Part shown: piece by piece, positions 8,413 through 17,629 of the stretch
Layout: every line of letters starts with the position of its first letter
How positions within the stretch are numbered: position 1 is the first letter of the stretch
DNA from: RUG11462 sp045649405
GTDB taxonomy: Bacteria > Bacillota > Clostridia > Oscillospirales > Acutalibacteraceae
Assembly: GCA_045649405.1 (NCBI GenBank)
Contig: JAZRPW010000027.1
Location: 10,195-74,194 of the forward strand
Direction: 5' to 3'
Length of the DNA stretch: 64,000 nt
Notes under the pieces: generated by a model
Databases searched by the model: none
Told to the model about the DNA's origin: nothing
What the model saw: the letters and a program-made list of their open reading frames with translations, nothing else
Made by a program: the position numbers and the translations under genes

Positions 8413-9594
8413 TTATTCTGAAACGTAATTTAATGGATTTGTTGTATAAGAGCCGTTAACCCAAACTTCAAAATGCAAGTGGTTTGCTGTTGAACGACCT
8501 GTTGAGCCAACTCTAGCAATAACCTCGCCCATTACAACTGTGTCACCTGCTGATACATCTAAAGATGAGCAGTGAGCGTATCTTGTAACTGTGCCGTCAT
8601 TATGTCTAATATCAACACAGTAACCGTAAGAAGAATACCAAGATGCTCTTGTTACAACGCCATCATCTGCAGCCAAAATTTTTGTGCCGTAGTTTGTGAT
8701 GATGTCAACACCTTTGTGAAGTCTGCCACTTCTGTAACCGTAGTAACTACTAATATAATAACTAGCGCCGTTTTCAAGTGGCCACAAATATTTATCGCCT
8801 TGTTTTAAAGATACTTCTGGGCGCTTGCGTGTACCTTTTACAATAACTTCATCTTGAGTTTCTGACAAAACAACTGTTTTAATTTGTTCTTTTGAAACTA
8901 CTTTGCCATTGTTAAAAACAACCAAAATTGTTTTTTCTGTTAAACCAACAACGCCTTGGCGTTTTACTTTTGTTACACCTTTGTAAAGATGGTTGTCGGT
9001 TTGTGTAACTGTTTTAAAGTTTTCTTTCACTACTTTGGTTTTATAAAAACCGTAATTACATTCAACCTTTTGTTTTAAAACATCAATTGCTTCATCAAGG
9101 TTTGTTAATTTTTCTTCAAGACTCAAACATTCAGTAACCGTTACGTTTTGCTCAAACAACACAACATCTGCGCCGGTTTGTGTTTTCACAATGCCTTTGT
9201 AGCCTTCAAGAGCATTCAAAAGCAAAGTTTTGTCTTCACTTGCAACAATGCAAATGCCGTTTGCATAAATACCATAAACCTTTACAATGTTTTTGTTCTC
9301 TATAAGACTGTCTGTCAAAACTGAAGAAACTTCAACTGCACTATTAATATTTGTTTTTGGAACAATTGTTGCTAAAGCTTGCACTTCATTTGTTACTGTG
9401 CCAACCGATTTGTTTTCAACAATTTCTTTTGCTTTTTCAAAGTCATCTGTTGTTGAAACAAAACCAACCGATTTATCTTCAACCTTTACTTCGTAAGCCA
9501 AAGTTAAAGTTGAAACCGGGAAGATTGGTAAAACAAAAGCAACAATTAATATTATTGAAATTATAATTGTTTTCTTAAAGTTTTTAAAAATCAT
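8413..9594 (-). CDS. Exported M23 peptidoglycan endopeptidase with G5 domain
   Basis: A 393-residue wall hydrolase. An N-terminal hydrophobic helix (about 8-33) exports or anchors it; the middle includes a G5 domain (about 195-270, ending VIVKGTRKRPEV), and the C-terminus is a LytM/M23 domain with the zinc ligands in HKGVDI and HLHFEVW. It should cut peptide cross-links outside the cell, probably during growth or sporulation. The start at 9594 was chosen because AGAAAGGTG lies upstream; an earlier in-frame ATG ten codons back falls within the leader. The leader also contains a short hairpin (CCGCCTTG / CAAGGTGG). Confidence 0.92.
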   Translation of the reverse strand: MIFKNFKKTIIISIILIVAFVLPIFPVSTLTLAYEVKVEDKSVGFVSTTDDFEKAKEIVENKSVGTVTNEVQALATIVPKTNINSAVEVSSVLTDSLIENKNIVKVYGIYANGICIVASEDKTLLLNALEGYKGIVKTQTGADVVLFEQNVTVTECLSLEEKLTNLDEAIDVLKQKVECNYGFYKTKVVKENFKTVTQTDNHLYKGVTKVKRQGVVGLTEKTILVVFNNGKVVSKEQIKTVVLSETQDEVIVKGTRKRPEVSLKQGDKYLWPLENGASYYISSYYGYRSGRLHKGVDIITNYGTKILAADDGVVTRASWYSSYGYCVDIRHNDGTVTRYAHCSSLDVSAGDTVVMGEVIARVGSTGRSTANHLHFEVWVNGSYTTNPLNYVSE

Positions 9595-9635
9595 AAAACA
9601 CCTTTCTGCCACCTTGAAAAACAAGGCGGATAAAA

Positions 9636-9651
9636 GTTACAAATTTGTAAC
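9636..9651. promoter_or_regulatory. 16-bp perfect palindrome in the M23 gene leader
   Basis: GTTACAAATTTGTAAC lies 12 to 27 bp downstream of the -10 element of the minus-strand promoter, a position where a bound regulator would act as a roadblock. The regulator is unknown. Confidence 0.45.
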
Positions 9652-9663
9652 AATCTAAAACTT

Positions 9664-9691
9664 ATTATACACGATTATTACAAAAACGCAA
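9664..9691 (-). promoter_or_regulatory. Promoter of the M23 gene with a WalR-like box
   Basis: On the minus strand TTGCGT, a 16-bp spacer and TATAAT. Overlapping it (9666-9682) is TGTAAT-N5-TGTATA, one base from the WalR consensus TGTWAH-N5-TGTWAH that controls wall-hydrolase genes in Bacilli. WalR control is an inference; no walRK genes are in the window. Confidence 0.6.
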
Positions 9692-9776
9692 CCTTTTTGA
9701 AGGTGTTTTGTATATTTAGATACAATTTTTCAACATTTCAACACAGTTTTTAACACTTTTGCACAAATAGTTTGAT

Positions 9777-10229
9777 TTAATACTGCATATCTTTATCGCT
9801 CAAAGGTTTCAAAATGTCACAAAAAGCTTTTGCTTCTTGTTTTGCCCCTTCTAAATCGTGGTCACGATAATTGCCACATTCAACAGCAGTGTTACCTGGG
9901 ATTTCGCCTTCGTAATCTGCAATAAACTGAAAAGCCGCTTTGATAATGCTCAAAACAGTTGCATTGTCAAGGTCACGAGTTAAAAAGTAACAACCTGTTC
10001 TGCAACCCATTGGGCCAAAATAAATTACGCTGTCTTTATGCTCGCAATTTCTTGCGTAAGTAGCAAAAAGATGCTCAATTGTGTGGATTGCGCCATTCTC
10101 TAGCACCTCTTCCACATTTGGTTTTTTCATTCTAATATCAAAAGTTGTAATGTCTGTGTCAATGCGTGACACATAAACACCCTTTTCAAGTTTTGTGTGG
10201 TCAACACAAAATGATGCTATTCTTTCCAT
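9777..10229 (-). CDS. luxS: S-ribosylhomocysteine lyase LuxS
   Basis: A 150-residue metalloenzyme that splits S-ribosylhomocysteine into homocysteine and DPD, the precursor of autoinducer-2. The metal ligands are visible as H49 and H53 of HTIEH and C118 of ECGNY, and the catalytic Cys is C80 in GCRTGCY. Length matches the family. AAGGAG lies 7 nt before the ATG at 10229. It follows an SDR gene by 12 nt on the same strand and is probably co-transcribed with it. The usual partner nucleosidase (Pfs/MtnN) is not in the window. Confidence 0.97.
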   Translation of the reverse strand: MERIASFCVDHTKLEKGVYVSRIDTDITTFDIRMKKPNVEEVLENGAIHTIEHLFATYARNCEHKDSVIYFGPMGCRTGCYFLTRDLDNATVLSIIKAAFQFIADYEGEIPGNTAVECGNYRDHDLEGAKQEAKAFCDILKPLSDKDMQY

Positions 10230-10241
10230 TGTTCTCTCTCC

Positions 10242-11006
10242 TTATTTGCCTTGGATTTTGAGCCAAATGTTAGCCGCCATATTTCTTGAAACAATTTTTG
10301 TTAGTGTGCATTGCGCTTTGTTAATTATGTTTGGCACCAAAATTACCTTTTTAGATTTTTGCACCTTTTTCATTGCGTAATCAACAATTTGCTTTGCAGT
10401 AAACCAAACGCCAAAAGTTTTAACATCGTTTGGATTTGTTTGCGCAACGTCAAAAAAGTTTGTTTTTGTCCAACCTGGGCAAAGAGCAAAAACACGAATA
10501 TTTCTATCTTTCAACTCTTTGTCAAGCCCAATTGCGTAATTAAGCACAAATGCTTTTGTTGCGCCATATACATTTATAAAAGGAAGCGGTTGAAATGCAG
10601 CAATTGAAGCCACTTGAATGATTTTTGCGCCTTCTGACATAAACGGCAAACAAATTTCAGACATACAAACAACTGCTTTGCAGTTTAAATCAATCATATT
10701 TGCGCTTTCTTCAACCGGAATTTGATGATAAGCACCAAACTTGCCAAAACCTGCGTTATTAACAAGAAGCTTTATATCTGGTTTTTCTTTTGAAAGCAAC
10801 GCTTTAAAACTTTCTAAATCTTCTTCCAAAGTTAAATCAAGACAAACCGGCACAATTTTTTCATCTAAAGAATATTCAAGGTCTAAAAGTTTTTCACGGT
10901 TTCTAGCTATTACCCAAATTCTTTCGAACTCGCCTGTTTGATGAACTTTTTTCACAAATTCTTTGCCAATGCCACTTGAAGCACCGGTAATAATTGCTGT
11001 TTTCAA
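10242..11006 (-). CDS. Short-chain dehydrogenase/reductase
   Basis: A 254-residue classical SDR enzyme with Rossmann motif TGASSGIG near the N-terminus, NNAG about residue 83, and the catalytic Ser...YxxxK as VASIA...YGATK. NAD(P)H-dependent; the substrate is unknown. A TTG start at 11006 is preferred because AAAGGAG sits 8 nt upstream; the alternative GTG three codons earlier overlaps that motif. It is upstream of luxS in an apparent two-gene operon, which hints at no specific substrate. Confidence 0.87.
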   Translation of the reverse strand: MKTAIITGASSGIGKEFVKKVHQTGEFERIWVIARNREKLLDLEYSLDEKIVPVCLDLTLEEDLESFKALLSKEKPDIKLLVNNAGFGKFGAYHQIPVEESANMIDLNCKAVVCMSEICLPFMSEGAKIIQVASIAAFQPLPFINVYGATKAFVLNYAIGLDKELKDRNIRVFALCPGWTKTNFFDVAQTNPNDVKTFGVWFTAKQIVDYAMKKVQKSKKVILVPNIINKAQCTLTKIVSRNMAANIWLKIQGK

Positions 11007-11080
11007 TATACTCACTCCTTTGCAATTACAATTTAACCATAAATAAACATAAAAATCAATCTAATTTTTTATAAAAACAG

Positions 11081-11109
11081 TTGAAATTCTTGTAAAAAAG
11101 GAGTAATAT
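11081..11109 (+). promoter_or_regulatory. Promoter of the PduL gene
   Basis: TTGAAA, a 17-bp spacer and TAATAT, 34 bp before the start codon. Confidence 0.6.
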
Positions 11110-11143
11110 ATAGTAAAGATTAATTTTAAGGAGAAAAAAGAAA

Positions 11144-11707
11144 ATGGATAAGTTTATTATTGAAACTTCTGCAAGACACGCACACATCACACAAGAGACT
11201 TTAGAAACTCTCTTTGGTAAAGGTGCTACACTTACTAACAAAAAGGATTTGTCACAACCTGGTCAATATGCTTGTGAAGAAAGAATTACTGTTGTTGGTC
11301 CTAAAAACTCAGTTGTTTGTACAATTTTAGGTCCTACACGTCCAGCTGACCAAGTTGAAATTTCAGCTACTGACGCTCGTTCAATCGGCGTTGCTGGTGT
11401 AATTAGAGAATCTGGTGATGTTGCTGGCACACCTGGTTGTAAATTGGTTGGTCCTTGTGGCGAAGTTGAAATCAAAGAAGGTGTTATTGTTGCTAAAAGA
11501 CATATTCATATGACACCTGCTGACGCTGAAAAATTGGGCGTTGAAGATAAAGAAATCGTTAGCGTGAAAGCAGAATCTGCTGACCGTTCTTGCATTTATG
11601 AAGATGTTGTTGTTAGAGTTCACGAAAACTTTGCACTTGCTATGCACATTGACACTGATGAAAGTAACGCAGCTTACGGCGTTAAAGAAGGTTACATTGT
11701 TAAATAA
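11144..11707 (+). CDS. pduL: PduL-type phosphate acyltransferase
   Basis: A 187-residue phosphotransacylase of the PduL family, unrelated to Pta, converting acyl-CoA and phosphate to acyl-phosphate. Two metal-binding HxH signatures are present (SARHAHIT near residue 10 and AKRHIHMTP near residue 119). No N-terminal microcompartment-targeting extension and no shell genes nearby, so this is probably the housekeeping acetate-forming enzyme. AAGGAG lies upstream of the ATG. It is followed 3 nt after its stop by an AraC-type gene in the same frame. Confidence 0.93.
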   Translation: MDKFIIETSARHAHITQETLETLFGKGATLTNKKDLSQPGQYACEERITVVGPKNSVVCTILGPTRPADQVEISATDARSIGVAGVIRESGDVAGTPGCKLVGPCGEVEIKEGVIVAKRHIHMTPADAEKLGVEDKEIVSVKAESADRSCIYEDVVVRVHENFALAMHIDTDESNAAYGVKEGYIVK

Positions 11708-11710
11708 TTT

Positions 11711-12067
11711 ATGAGCATGCAAGAGTTCAAAATTAAAACACCACGTTGGTTTGATGAGTTTTACGAATCATTAACCAAAAGAGAAACATATTCTCTTAAA
11801 ACGGGTGAAGTTATAAAACGTTCTGGCAAATCTCGTGAACATATTAGCAGACTTTTTAAAGAAGCAACCGGCACAACAATTGGTGTTTATCTTAATGAAT
11901 TAAGAATTGAACACGCCGCTGCAATGCTAACTACTACATATCTTGATATTATTGATATTGCTCTTGAAAGTGGTTTTGAAAACCTTTCTACCTTTTATCA
12001 TTTGTTTAAAAAGAAAAAAGGCATTTCGCCAAAGCAATATAGAAAAAGATATTCATTTATTTATTAA
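11711..12067 (+). CDS. Stand-alone AraC-type DNA-binding domain protein
   Basis: A 118-residue protein that is almost only the double helix-turn-helix of the AraC/XylS family: KSREHISRLFKEATG, then YLDIIDIALESGFENLSTFYHLFKKKKGISPKQYRK. The ligand-binding domain that makes normal members 250-300 aa is absent. The ATG at 11711 has no convincing ribosome binding site and is in the same frame as pduL, separated by one stop and one codon, so translation probably depends on coupling to pduL. It could be a minimal regulator or a remnant of a larger protein. Confidence 0.78.
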   Translation: MSMQEFKIKTPRWFDEFYESLTKRETYSLKTGEVIKRSGKSREHISRLFKEATGTTIGVYLNELRIEHAAAMLTTTYLDIIDIALESGFENLSTFYHLFKKKKGISPKQYRKRYSFIY

Positions 12068-12072
12068 AGTTA

Positions 12073-12105
12073 AAATCCACACTCTTTCGAGTGTGGATTT
12101 TTTGT
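12073..12105. terminator. Bidirectional rho-independent terminator
   Basis: A 12-bp perfect stem (AAATCCACACTC / GAGTGTGGATTT, loop TTTC) followed by a T-run, between the convergent AraC-type and surface-protein genes. Confidence 0.85.
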
Positions 12106-12107
12106 TG

Positions 12108-14285
12108 TTATTTTACTTTAACTTTTGAAGTTTTGCTCCAAGTAGAATACGCTTTTTGTTTGCCGTTTTGAATCATTGCTCGCACCTGTACTTTGTAAGT
12201 ACCTTTTTTGAGCTTTTTGATTGCTTTTGTAGCTGTTTTCTTGGTTTTGAATGTTTTTGTAATCCATTTACCTTTGAGTTTATATCTCACTTGAAAACCA
12301 GTTGCACCTGCAACTTTTGTATATTTAACTTTAAACTGTTTTTTACCTTTTGTAAGTTTAAACTTTGGTATTTTTAAAGTTAATTTTTTAATAACATCGC
12401 CAGTGATAAGTTGTTCTTTACAAACTTCACAAACCTTGTCACCGGTATAGCCATATTCAAAATAGGTTGCGTCAGTTTTATTAACAACAGTTACTGTGTG
12501 ACCAAGCGCTGGGATTTCTTCTTGTGCAACTAAAACTGTGTCACAAGTTGCACATTTTTTACCATCTGTCAAACCAGGCTGAGTACATGTTGCAGCCTTA
12601 CCAACAACAACTTCTTCTTTGTGAGCGATAGTTGGGAGTTCTTTTTGAGCAAGTATAACAGCGCCACAAACTGTACATTTTTTGCCATCAGTCAAACCAG
12701 TTTCAACACATGTTGCGGCTTTGCCTGCGACAACTTCGCCTTTATGACCGATAGCAGGAATTGTTTCTGTGTTAGTACAACCATATTCGCAAGTCAAAGT
12801 TTTCAAACCATCTTCTGTGCAAGTTGGTTGCTTTGTAACAACCTCTGTATAGTTATGAGTATGTGACAAACGCAAGAAAACAATATTATTTTCTTCTGCG
12901 AATTTTTGCGCAGTTGAATCTTCATAACCAAAAAGAACAAAGTCTTTGCTATTACAATCAAAGGCATTTTTGCCGATAACTGCACCACCATTAAGAACTG
13001 ATATTTTTACCATTGATTCACAATCAACAAAAGAGTTTTGACCGATATTTGTTACACTTTTTGGAATTGTCACACTTTGTAATTTTTCACAGTAACCAAA
13101 AGCATAGTCAGCAATTACTCTTGTGTCTTGTTTAATCTCATAAGTACCACTTACGCCTGGCAAAAGATTTATGTACTCTTCATCCCAATGGTCGCCTCTT
13201 GCTTTAATCAAACAATCATCAATATACAAAACATTGTTTTCCCAGTTTGATTCATTACAGTAATAACCAGAATAAGCAAAGGCACTTACACCAATGTTTG
13301 TTACAGTTTTAGGAATTGTAATATTTTCTAACTCTTCACAATTGAAAAAGGCATAGTCTGCAATTACTCTTGTACCTTCTTTAATTGTATAACTGCCAGA
13401 AATTCCTGGAGTATGTACTTCTTGCCACTGCCCTGTTGTTTCATTATACACCCAATCATGTGTTGTTGATTTTGCAATAATTACACAGTCGCCAATGTAC
13501 AAAACATCATTTTCCCAGTTTAATTTATTGTTGTAATAAGCAGTGTTTTCAAATGCATATTCTCCAATGCTTGTTACTGATGTAGCAAGTGTAATGCTTG
13601 CCAAAGCAGAACAGTTAGAGAACGCATAACCACCGATTGATGTTATTGTTTCAGGAATTGTTACGGTTTTAAACTCGCCACCGCTAAATGCCCAATTGCC
13701 AATGCTTGCAACTGTCATTTCATTTACTATTGAAGGAATTTCGAGAGTAGCAGATGAAGCAACACCTTCGGCATAACCTACAACTGATACTTCAGTTTCA
13801 CTAATAACTTCATATTTTAAATTGCCTGAATCAAAAACTTTGCCAATCCAGTTTACATAGCCACCCAACTCTTCAAAAAATACTGTGAAAGTTCTTTTGC
13901 CATTGTAATCTTTAACTGCAAGATAATAGGTTTTACCTGCTTCAAAGTCGTAATACATTTGAAAATTCAAGTTTTCAAGCTCATCATCTGCATTAGTAAG
14001 AAACTCGCCATTTGAGTCATAAAGCGTTGCTTCAGGATTTATATATGAAGACTTAGAATAAATTTTATAAGTGCTATTTACATTAGGTGTAAACTTCACA
14101 TAAACATAGCTATAATTACCGTTTTCATCTAATTCACCTGAAGTGGTTAATGCTGCACTACCTTGACCGTTAACCTGTGCTACTGTGCTAGGATTAAACC
14201 CATCAGCCGAAACAAGTGTTGTTGATAATGTGCTAAACAACAACACTAAGCACAAAAGTATTGAAAACAACTTTTTTACATTCAT
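12108..14285 (-). CDS. Secreted BspA-like leucine-rich-repeat surface protein
   Basis: A 725-residue exported protein with a signal peptide (about 1-26, ending VSA). An N-terminal part (about 30-150) looks like a bacterial pre-peptidase/jelly-roll domain; then BspA/LRR_5 repeats (about 155-450, with units like ITSIGGYAFSNCSALASITL), Cys-x2-Cys knuckle repeats with IPAIGH spacers (about 470-610), and a Lys-rich fibronectin-like module (about 630-725). The last module is shared with the genes at 26171 and 37886. No LPxTG or SLH motif is visible, so the basic module may hold the protein on the wall (inference). AAAGGAG precedes the ATG. Confidence 0.9.
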   Translation of the reverse strand: MNVKKLFSILLCLVLLFSTLSTTLVSADGFNPSTVAQVNGQGSAALTTSGELDENGNYSYVYVKFTPNVNSTYKIYSKSSYINPEATLYDSNGEFLTNADDELENLNFQMYYDFEAGKTYYLAVKDYNGKRTFTVFFEELGGYVNWIGKVFDSGNLKYEVISETEVSVVGYAEGVASSATLEIPSIVNEMTVASIGNWAFSGGEFKTVTIPETITSIGGYAFSNCSALASITLATSVTSIGEYAFENTAYYNNKLNWENDVLYIGDCVIIAKSTTHDWVYNETTGQWQEVHTPGISGSYTIKEGTRVIADYAFFNCEELENITIPKTVTNIGVSAFAYSGYYCNESNWENNVLYIDDCLIKARGDHWDEEYINLLPGVSGTYEIKQDTRVIADYAFGYCEKLQSVTIPKSVTNIGQNSFVDCESMVKISVLNGGAVIGKNAFDCNSKDFVLFGYEDSTAQKFAEENNIVFLRLSHTHNYTEVVTKQPTCTEDGLKTLTCEYGCTNTETIPAIGHKGEVVAGKAATCVETGLTDGKKCTVCGAVILAQKELPTIAHKEEVVVGKAATCTQPGLTDGKKCATCDTVLVAQEEIPALGHTVTVVNKTDATYFEYGYTGDKVCEVCKEQLITGDVIKKLTLKIPKFKLTKGKKQFKVKYTKVAGATGFQVRYKLKGKWITKTFKTKKTATKAIKKLKKGTYKVQVRAMIQNGKQKAYSTWSKTSKVKVK

Positions 14286-14328
14286 TTTAATTTTCTCCTT
14301 TAAAAATGTTAATTTACATTATAAGTAT

Positions 14329-14357
14329 ATTTTACCATATTTAACTTTACTTTTCAA
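14329..14357 (-). promoter_or_regulatory. Promoter of the 12108-14285 surface-protein gene
   Basis: On the minus strand TTGAAA, a 17-bp spacer and TAAAAT (with TGG before the -10), 44 bp before the start codon. Confidence 0.7.
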
Positions 14358-14371
14358 GCGTTTAAAAGTAA

Positions 14372-14406
14372 AAAGGCACACTCAAACCCGAGTGTGCCTT
14401 TACTTT
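14372..14406. terminator. Rho-independent terminator after putP
   Basis: A 12-bp stem (AAAGGCACACTC / GAGTGTGCCTTT) with a 6-nt loop, placed just after the minus-strand putP gene and before the next minus-strand promoter's transcript. Confidence 0.75.
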
Positions 14407-14413
14407 TTAAATA

Positions 14414-15925
14414 TTAATCATCAATTGATTTATCTGTTGCTGTTTCATAAATTTTAAGCACTTCTTCATTTGGTTTTTTGTCAATGAGAGAAACAACAAC
14501 TGCAGCGATAAGACCTGCAAAGAAACCTGGCAACAATTCGTAAACACCTGTTGGACCAGTTAACCAAACCAACCAAACAACGTCTACAACCGCACCTGCA
14601 ATTACACCAGCAACTGCACCTTTGTATGTTAAGCGTTTCCAGAATACAGAAAGAATAATTACGCCACCAAATGCAGAACCAAATCCGCCCCAAGCGTTTC
14701 CTACCATATCCATAATACTTGAAGCACCTTCAGATGTACTACTTGCAATAAAGTAAGCAACAAGGGCTACAATGAGAACAACAATTCTTCCTACCCAAAG
14801 AACTTCTTTATCAGAAGCTTTTTTGCGGAAAATTGGTTTATAAATATCTGATGTAAATGAACTTGAAGCAACAAGCAATTGGCTATCAGCAGTTGACATT
14901 GCAGCTGCAACAATAGCTGAAAGCAAAATACCACCGATAAACAACAAGAAGCCATTATCAAATACCATATTAACAAGATGAATAAATATGTTTTCTTGTT
15001 TACCATCAAGCAAGAACTGTGGCTCAACAATCATTCTACCAACAATGCCGATTACTGTTGCAGCACCAAGTGAAAGAATAACCCAAACGATAGCAACAGT
15101 TGCACTCTTTTTCATCATGCTTGGTTTTTTAATAGACATAAATCTTACAAGAATATGTGGCATACCAAAGTAACCAAGACCCCAAGCAAGACCAGACGCA
15201 ATGTCCTGCCATTTTACTGAAAATGGTGTTGTTGCAAATGCATAATCACCTACTGGGACTGATAAAACTGATGTGTCAAGATTTTTTGTTACTAGCAAAA
15301 CAATTGGCACTGCCATAATAGCAATAAGCATCATTAAACCTTGGAAAAAGTCTGTCCAACAAACTGCTTTAAAGCCACCAAAGAATGTATAAATAATAAT
15401 AATTACTGCAAAAATCAATACTGCCAAAGACATATTGCCATTAAGTTGTGGAACAACCTCTAAAAGCACTTGTGCACCAGCATTGAAACTTGATGCAACA
15501 TAAAGTGTAAAGAACACTAAAAAGATAATTGCACAAATGATTTGTAATGCTTTGTTTTTAGTTGCAAATCTGTTTGTGAGATATTGTGGAAGTGTAATAG
15601 CATCATTTGCAGCTGCAGAAAATCTGCGAAGTCTTTTTGCTACAAAAATCCAGTTAGCAATTGTACCAAGTGCTAAGCCAATACCAATCCAAATTTGACC
15701 AAAGCCAAATGCCATAATACTTCCAGGGAAACCCATAAGTAACCAACCTGACATATCAGATGCTTGAGCACTCATTGCGGTAACATAAGGGCCCATTTGT
15801 CTGCCACCTAAGAAGTATTCTTTGTCGCCATCGCCTTTTGCTTTGTTCGATTTTACAAAGAAGTACAAACCGATACCGAGCATAAGCACAAGATAAAGAA
15901 TAAACGCTAAAAGTTGTAAGTTCAT
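14414..15925 (-). CDS. putP: Sodium/proline symporter (SSS family)
   Basis: A 503-residue integral membrane protein with about 13 transmembrane helices. The N-terminal GGRQMGPYVTAMSAQASDMSGWLLMGFPG stretch is the sodium-binding core typical of PutP (the signature is interrupted here only by usual substitutions), and GWVxxWAN-like and SSSFTSDIYKP segments also fit. It imports L-proline with Na+. A good AAAGGAG precedes the ATG. It is followed by a terminator and preceded by the AGCS symporter gene 26 nt upstream on the same strand, so the two may be co-transcribed under the glycine riboswitch. Confidence 0.92.
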   Translation of the reverse strand: MNLQLLAFILYLVLMLGIGLYFFVKSNKAKGDGDKEYFLGGRQMGPYVTAMSAQASDMSGWLLMGFPGSIMAFGFGQIWIGIGLALGTIANWIFVAKRLRRFSAAANDAITLPQYLTNRFATKNKALQIICAIIFLVFFTLYVASSFNAGAQVLLEVVPQLNGNMSLAVLIFAVIIIIYTFFGGFKAVCWTDFFQGLMMLIAIMAVPIVLLVTKNLDTSVLSVPVGDYAFATTPFSVKWQDIASGLAWGLGYFGMPHILVRFMSIKKPSMMKKSATVAIVWVILSLGAATVIGIVGRMIVEPQFLLDGKQENIFIHLVNMVFDNGFLLFIGGILLSAIVAAAMSTADSQLLVASSSFTSDIYKPIFRKKASDKEVLWVGRIVVLIVALVAYFIASSTSEGASSIMDMVGNAWGGFGSAFGGVIILSVFWKRLTYKGAVAGVIAGAVVDVVWLVWLTGPTGVYELLPGFFAGLIAAVVVSLIDKKPNEEVLKIYETATDKSIDD

Positions 15926-15951
15926 TTTTATATCTCCTTTAAATTTTTATT

Positions 15952-17559
15952 TTACTCTCCATCAGCTTTAATTGCAGCTTCTTGTTCGAGTTGAATTTCG
16001 TTATCATAAGAAAGCATAGGTTTAATATCTTTACCTTTTAACTTTCTGTCAACATAGTTCTTTGTGATTTTCATAACCAATGTGCAAAGAGAAACAACAC
16101 CAATCAAGTTAGGAATCATCATAAGACCGTTAAATGTATCTGAAATATCCCAAGCAAGTGAAGATGTCATTACAGCACCAGACATAATCATAAGTACAAA
16201 CACAACTCTATAAACAAGTGTTGATTTTGTGCCAAAGAGATATTCCCAAGCTTTTGTGCCGTAGTGTGACCAACCAAGAACGGTTGTAAAAGCAAAGAGC
16301 AAAATTGCAATTGCAATAAACATACTACCAATATTTACATTACCAACTGCAAACACTGTGTCAAATGCTTTTGCAACGAGTGTTGCATCACCACTTGTGC
16401 CTGCTGCTAATGTACCAGTTTTAAGGTCAATTACACCAGAAGTAAGAACTACCAAAGCAGTCATTGTACAAACAACCATTGTATCAGCGAACACTTCAAA
16501 AATGCCCCAGATACCTTGTTTAACTGGCTCTTTAACGTTTGAGTTGCAGTGAACCATTACTGATGAACCAAGACCTGCTTCGTTTGAGAAAACACCACGT
16601 TTGAAACCTGCTTGAATTGCAGTTGCGAGTACATAACCACCAGTACCGCCCCAAACTGCGTTGCCTTTGAAAGCGCTGTTGAAGATTGCTGCAAAAGCCG
16701 CACCAACTTGTGAATAGTTAACACCGATAATAACAAGTGAACCAACTACAAACAAAACAACCATAAATGGAACGATTTTTTCAGCAACAGTTGCAATTCG
16801 TTTTACACCACCGATTACGATGATTGCAGCTATTACCATTAAAGCGCCACCAATGATAAGATGATAAACAGGAACACCTGCAACCAATGTATTTGAAAGA
16901 GTTTCTGATGGGAATGCGCCAACAAAGTTTGCAACAATTTTGTTAACTTGGCCCATATTACCAATACCAAACGAAGCTAAAAGGGCACAAATTGAGAAGA
17001 TTATTGCTAATACTTTACCAATTGTTTTAAAGCCTTTCTTTGCACCAAGACCATCTCTAAGATAGTACATTGCGCCACCAGACCACTCGTTGTCTTTATT
17101 TTTTCTACGATAGAAAATACCGAGAACGTTTTCAGAATAGTTAGTCATCATACCAAAGAAAGCAGCAACCCACATCCAGAAAACTGCACCAGGACCACCT
17201 GTACAAATAGCCGCAGCAACACCTGCGATGTTACCAACACCAATTGTTGCAGCAAGTGCTGTACAAAGTGCTTGGAATTGTGAAATTGTACCTTTTTCTT
17301 TAACGTGAGAAGTTACGTCTTTTTTAAACAAACTTCCCAAAGTTTCTTTAAACCAATGGCCAATGTGTGTGATTTGGAATACTTTTGTAAGCACTGTCAT
17401 AAGAATACCTGTGCCAACAAGCAAGATTACGCCAAACCAACCCCAAACAAAGCCATTGACTTTGTCGTTCACTTTTGTTACACCATCTACAAAATCGCAA
17501 CTGCAAAATGAAAGCATTAATGCGCAGATGGCAAACAATGAAAAGATTTTCTTTTTCAT
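15952..17559 (-). CDS. AGCS-family sodium:alanine/glycine symporter, riboswitch-controlled
   Basis: A 535-residue symporter of the amino acid-carrier protein family (DagA/AlsT-like), with about 11 transmembrane helices and motifs GNIAGVAAAICTGGPGAVFWMW and GFKRGVFSNEAGLGS. The glycine riboswitch directly upstream argues that glycine, perhaps with alanine, is the physiological substrate. Odd: the N-terminus carries an extra signal-peptide-like segment ending in FCSC (about residues 1-21) before the usual family start near residue 33; the ribosome binding site (AAAGAGG) supports this longer start. putP follows 26 nt downstream. Confidence 0.92.
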   Translation of the reverse strand: MKKKIFSLFAICALMLSFCSCDFVDGVTKVNDKVNGFVWGWFGVILLVGTGILMTVLTKVFQITHIGHWFKETLGSLFKKDVTSHVKEKGTISQFQALCTALAATIGVGNIAGVAAAICTGGPGAVFWMWVAAFFGMMTNYSENVLGIFYRRKNKDNEWSGGAMYYLRDGLGAKKGFKTIGKVLAIIFSICALLASFGIGNMGQVNKIVANFVGAFPSETLSNTLVAGVPVYHLIIGGALMVIAAIIVIGGVKRIATVAEKIVPFMVVLFVVGSLVIIGVNYSQVGAAFAAIFNSAFKGNAVWGGTGGYVLATAIQAGFKRGVFSNEAGLGSSVMVHCNSNVKEPVKQGIWGIFEVFADTMVVCTMTALVVLTSGVIDLKTGTLAAGTSGDATLVAKAFDTVFAVGNVNIGSMFIAIAILLFAFTTVLGWSHYGTKAWEYLFGTKSTLVYRVVFVLMIMSGAVMTSSLAWDISDTFNGLMMIPNLIGVVSLCTLVMKITKNYVDRKLKGKDIKPMLSYDNEIQLEQEAAIKADGE

Positions 17560-17592
17560 GATTTTTTAACCTCTTTTAAAAATAAAATATAT

Positions 17593-17621
17593 AAAAGGGT
17601 ATTGAAAACCAATACCCTTTT
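17593..17621 (-). terminator. Terminator hairpin of the glycine riboswitch expression platform
   Basis: A 12-bp perfect stem (AAAAGGGTATTG / CAATACCCTTTT, loop of 5) lies between the glycine aptamer and the AGCS start codon on the minus strand, followed by a U-rich tract (ATATATTTTATTTTT). This is the expected position of a transcription-attenuation platform. Confidence 0.85.
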
Positions 17622-17629
17622 GAAGCGAA

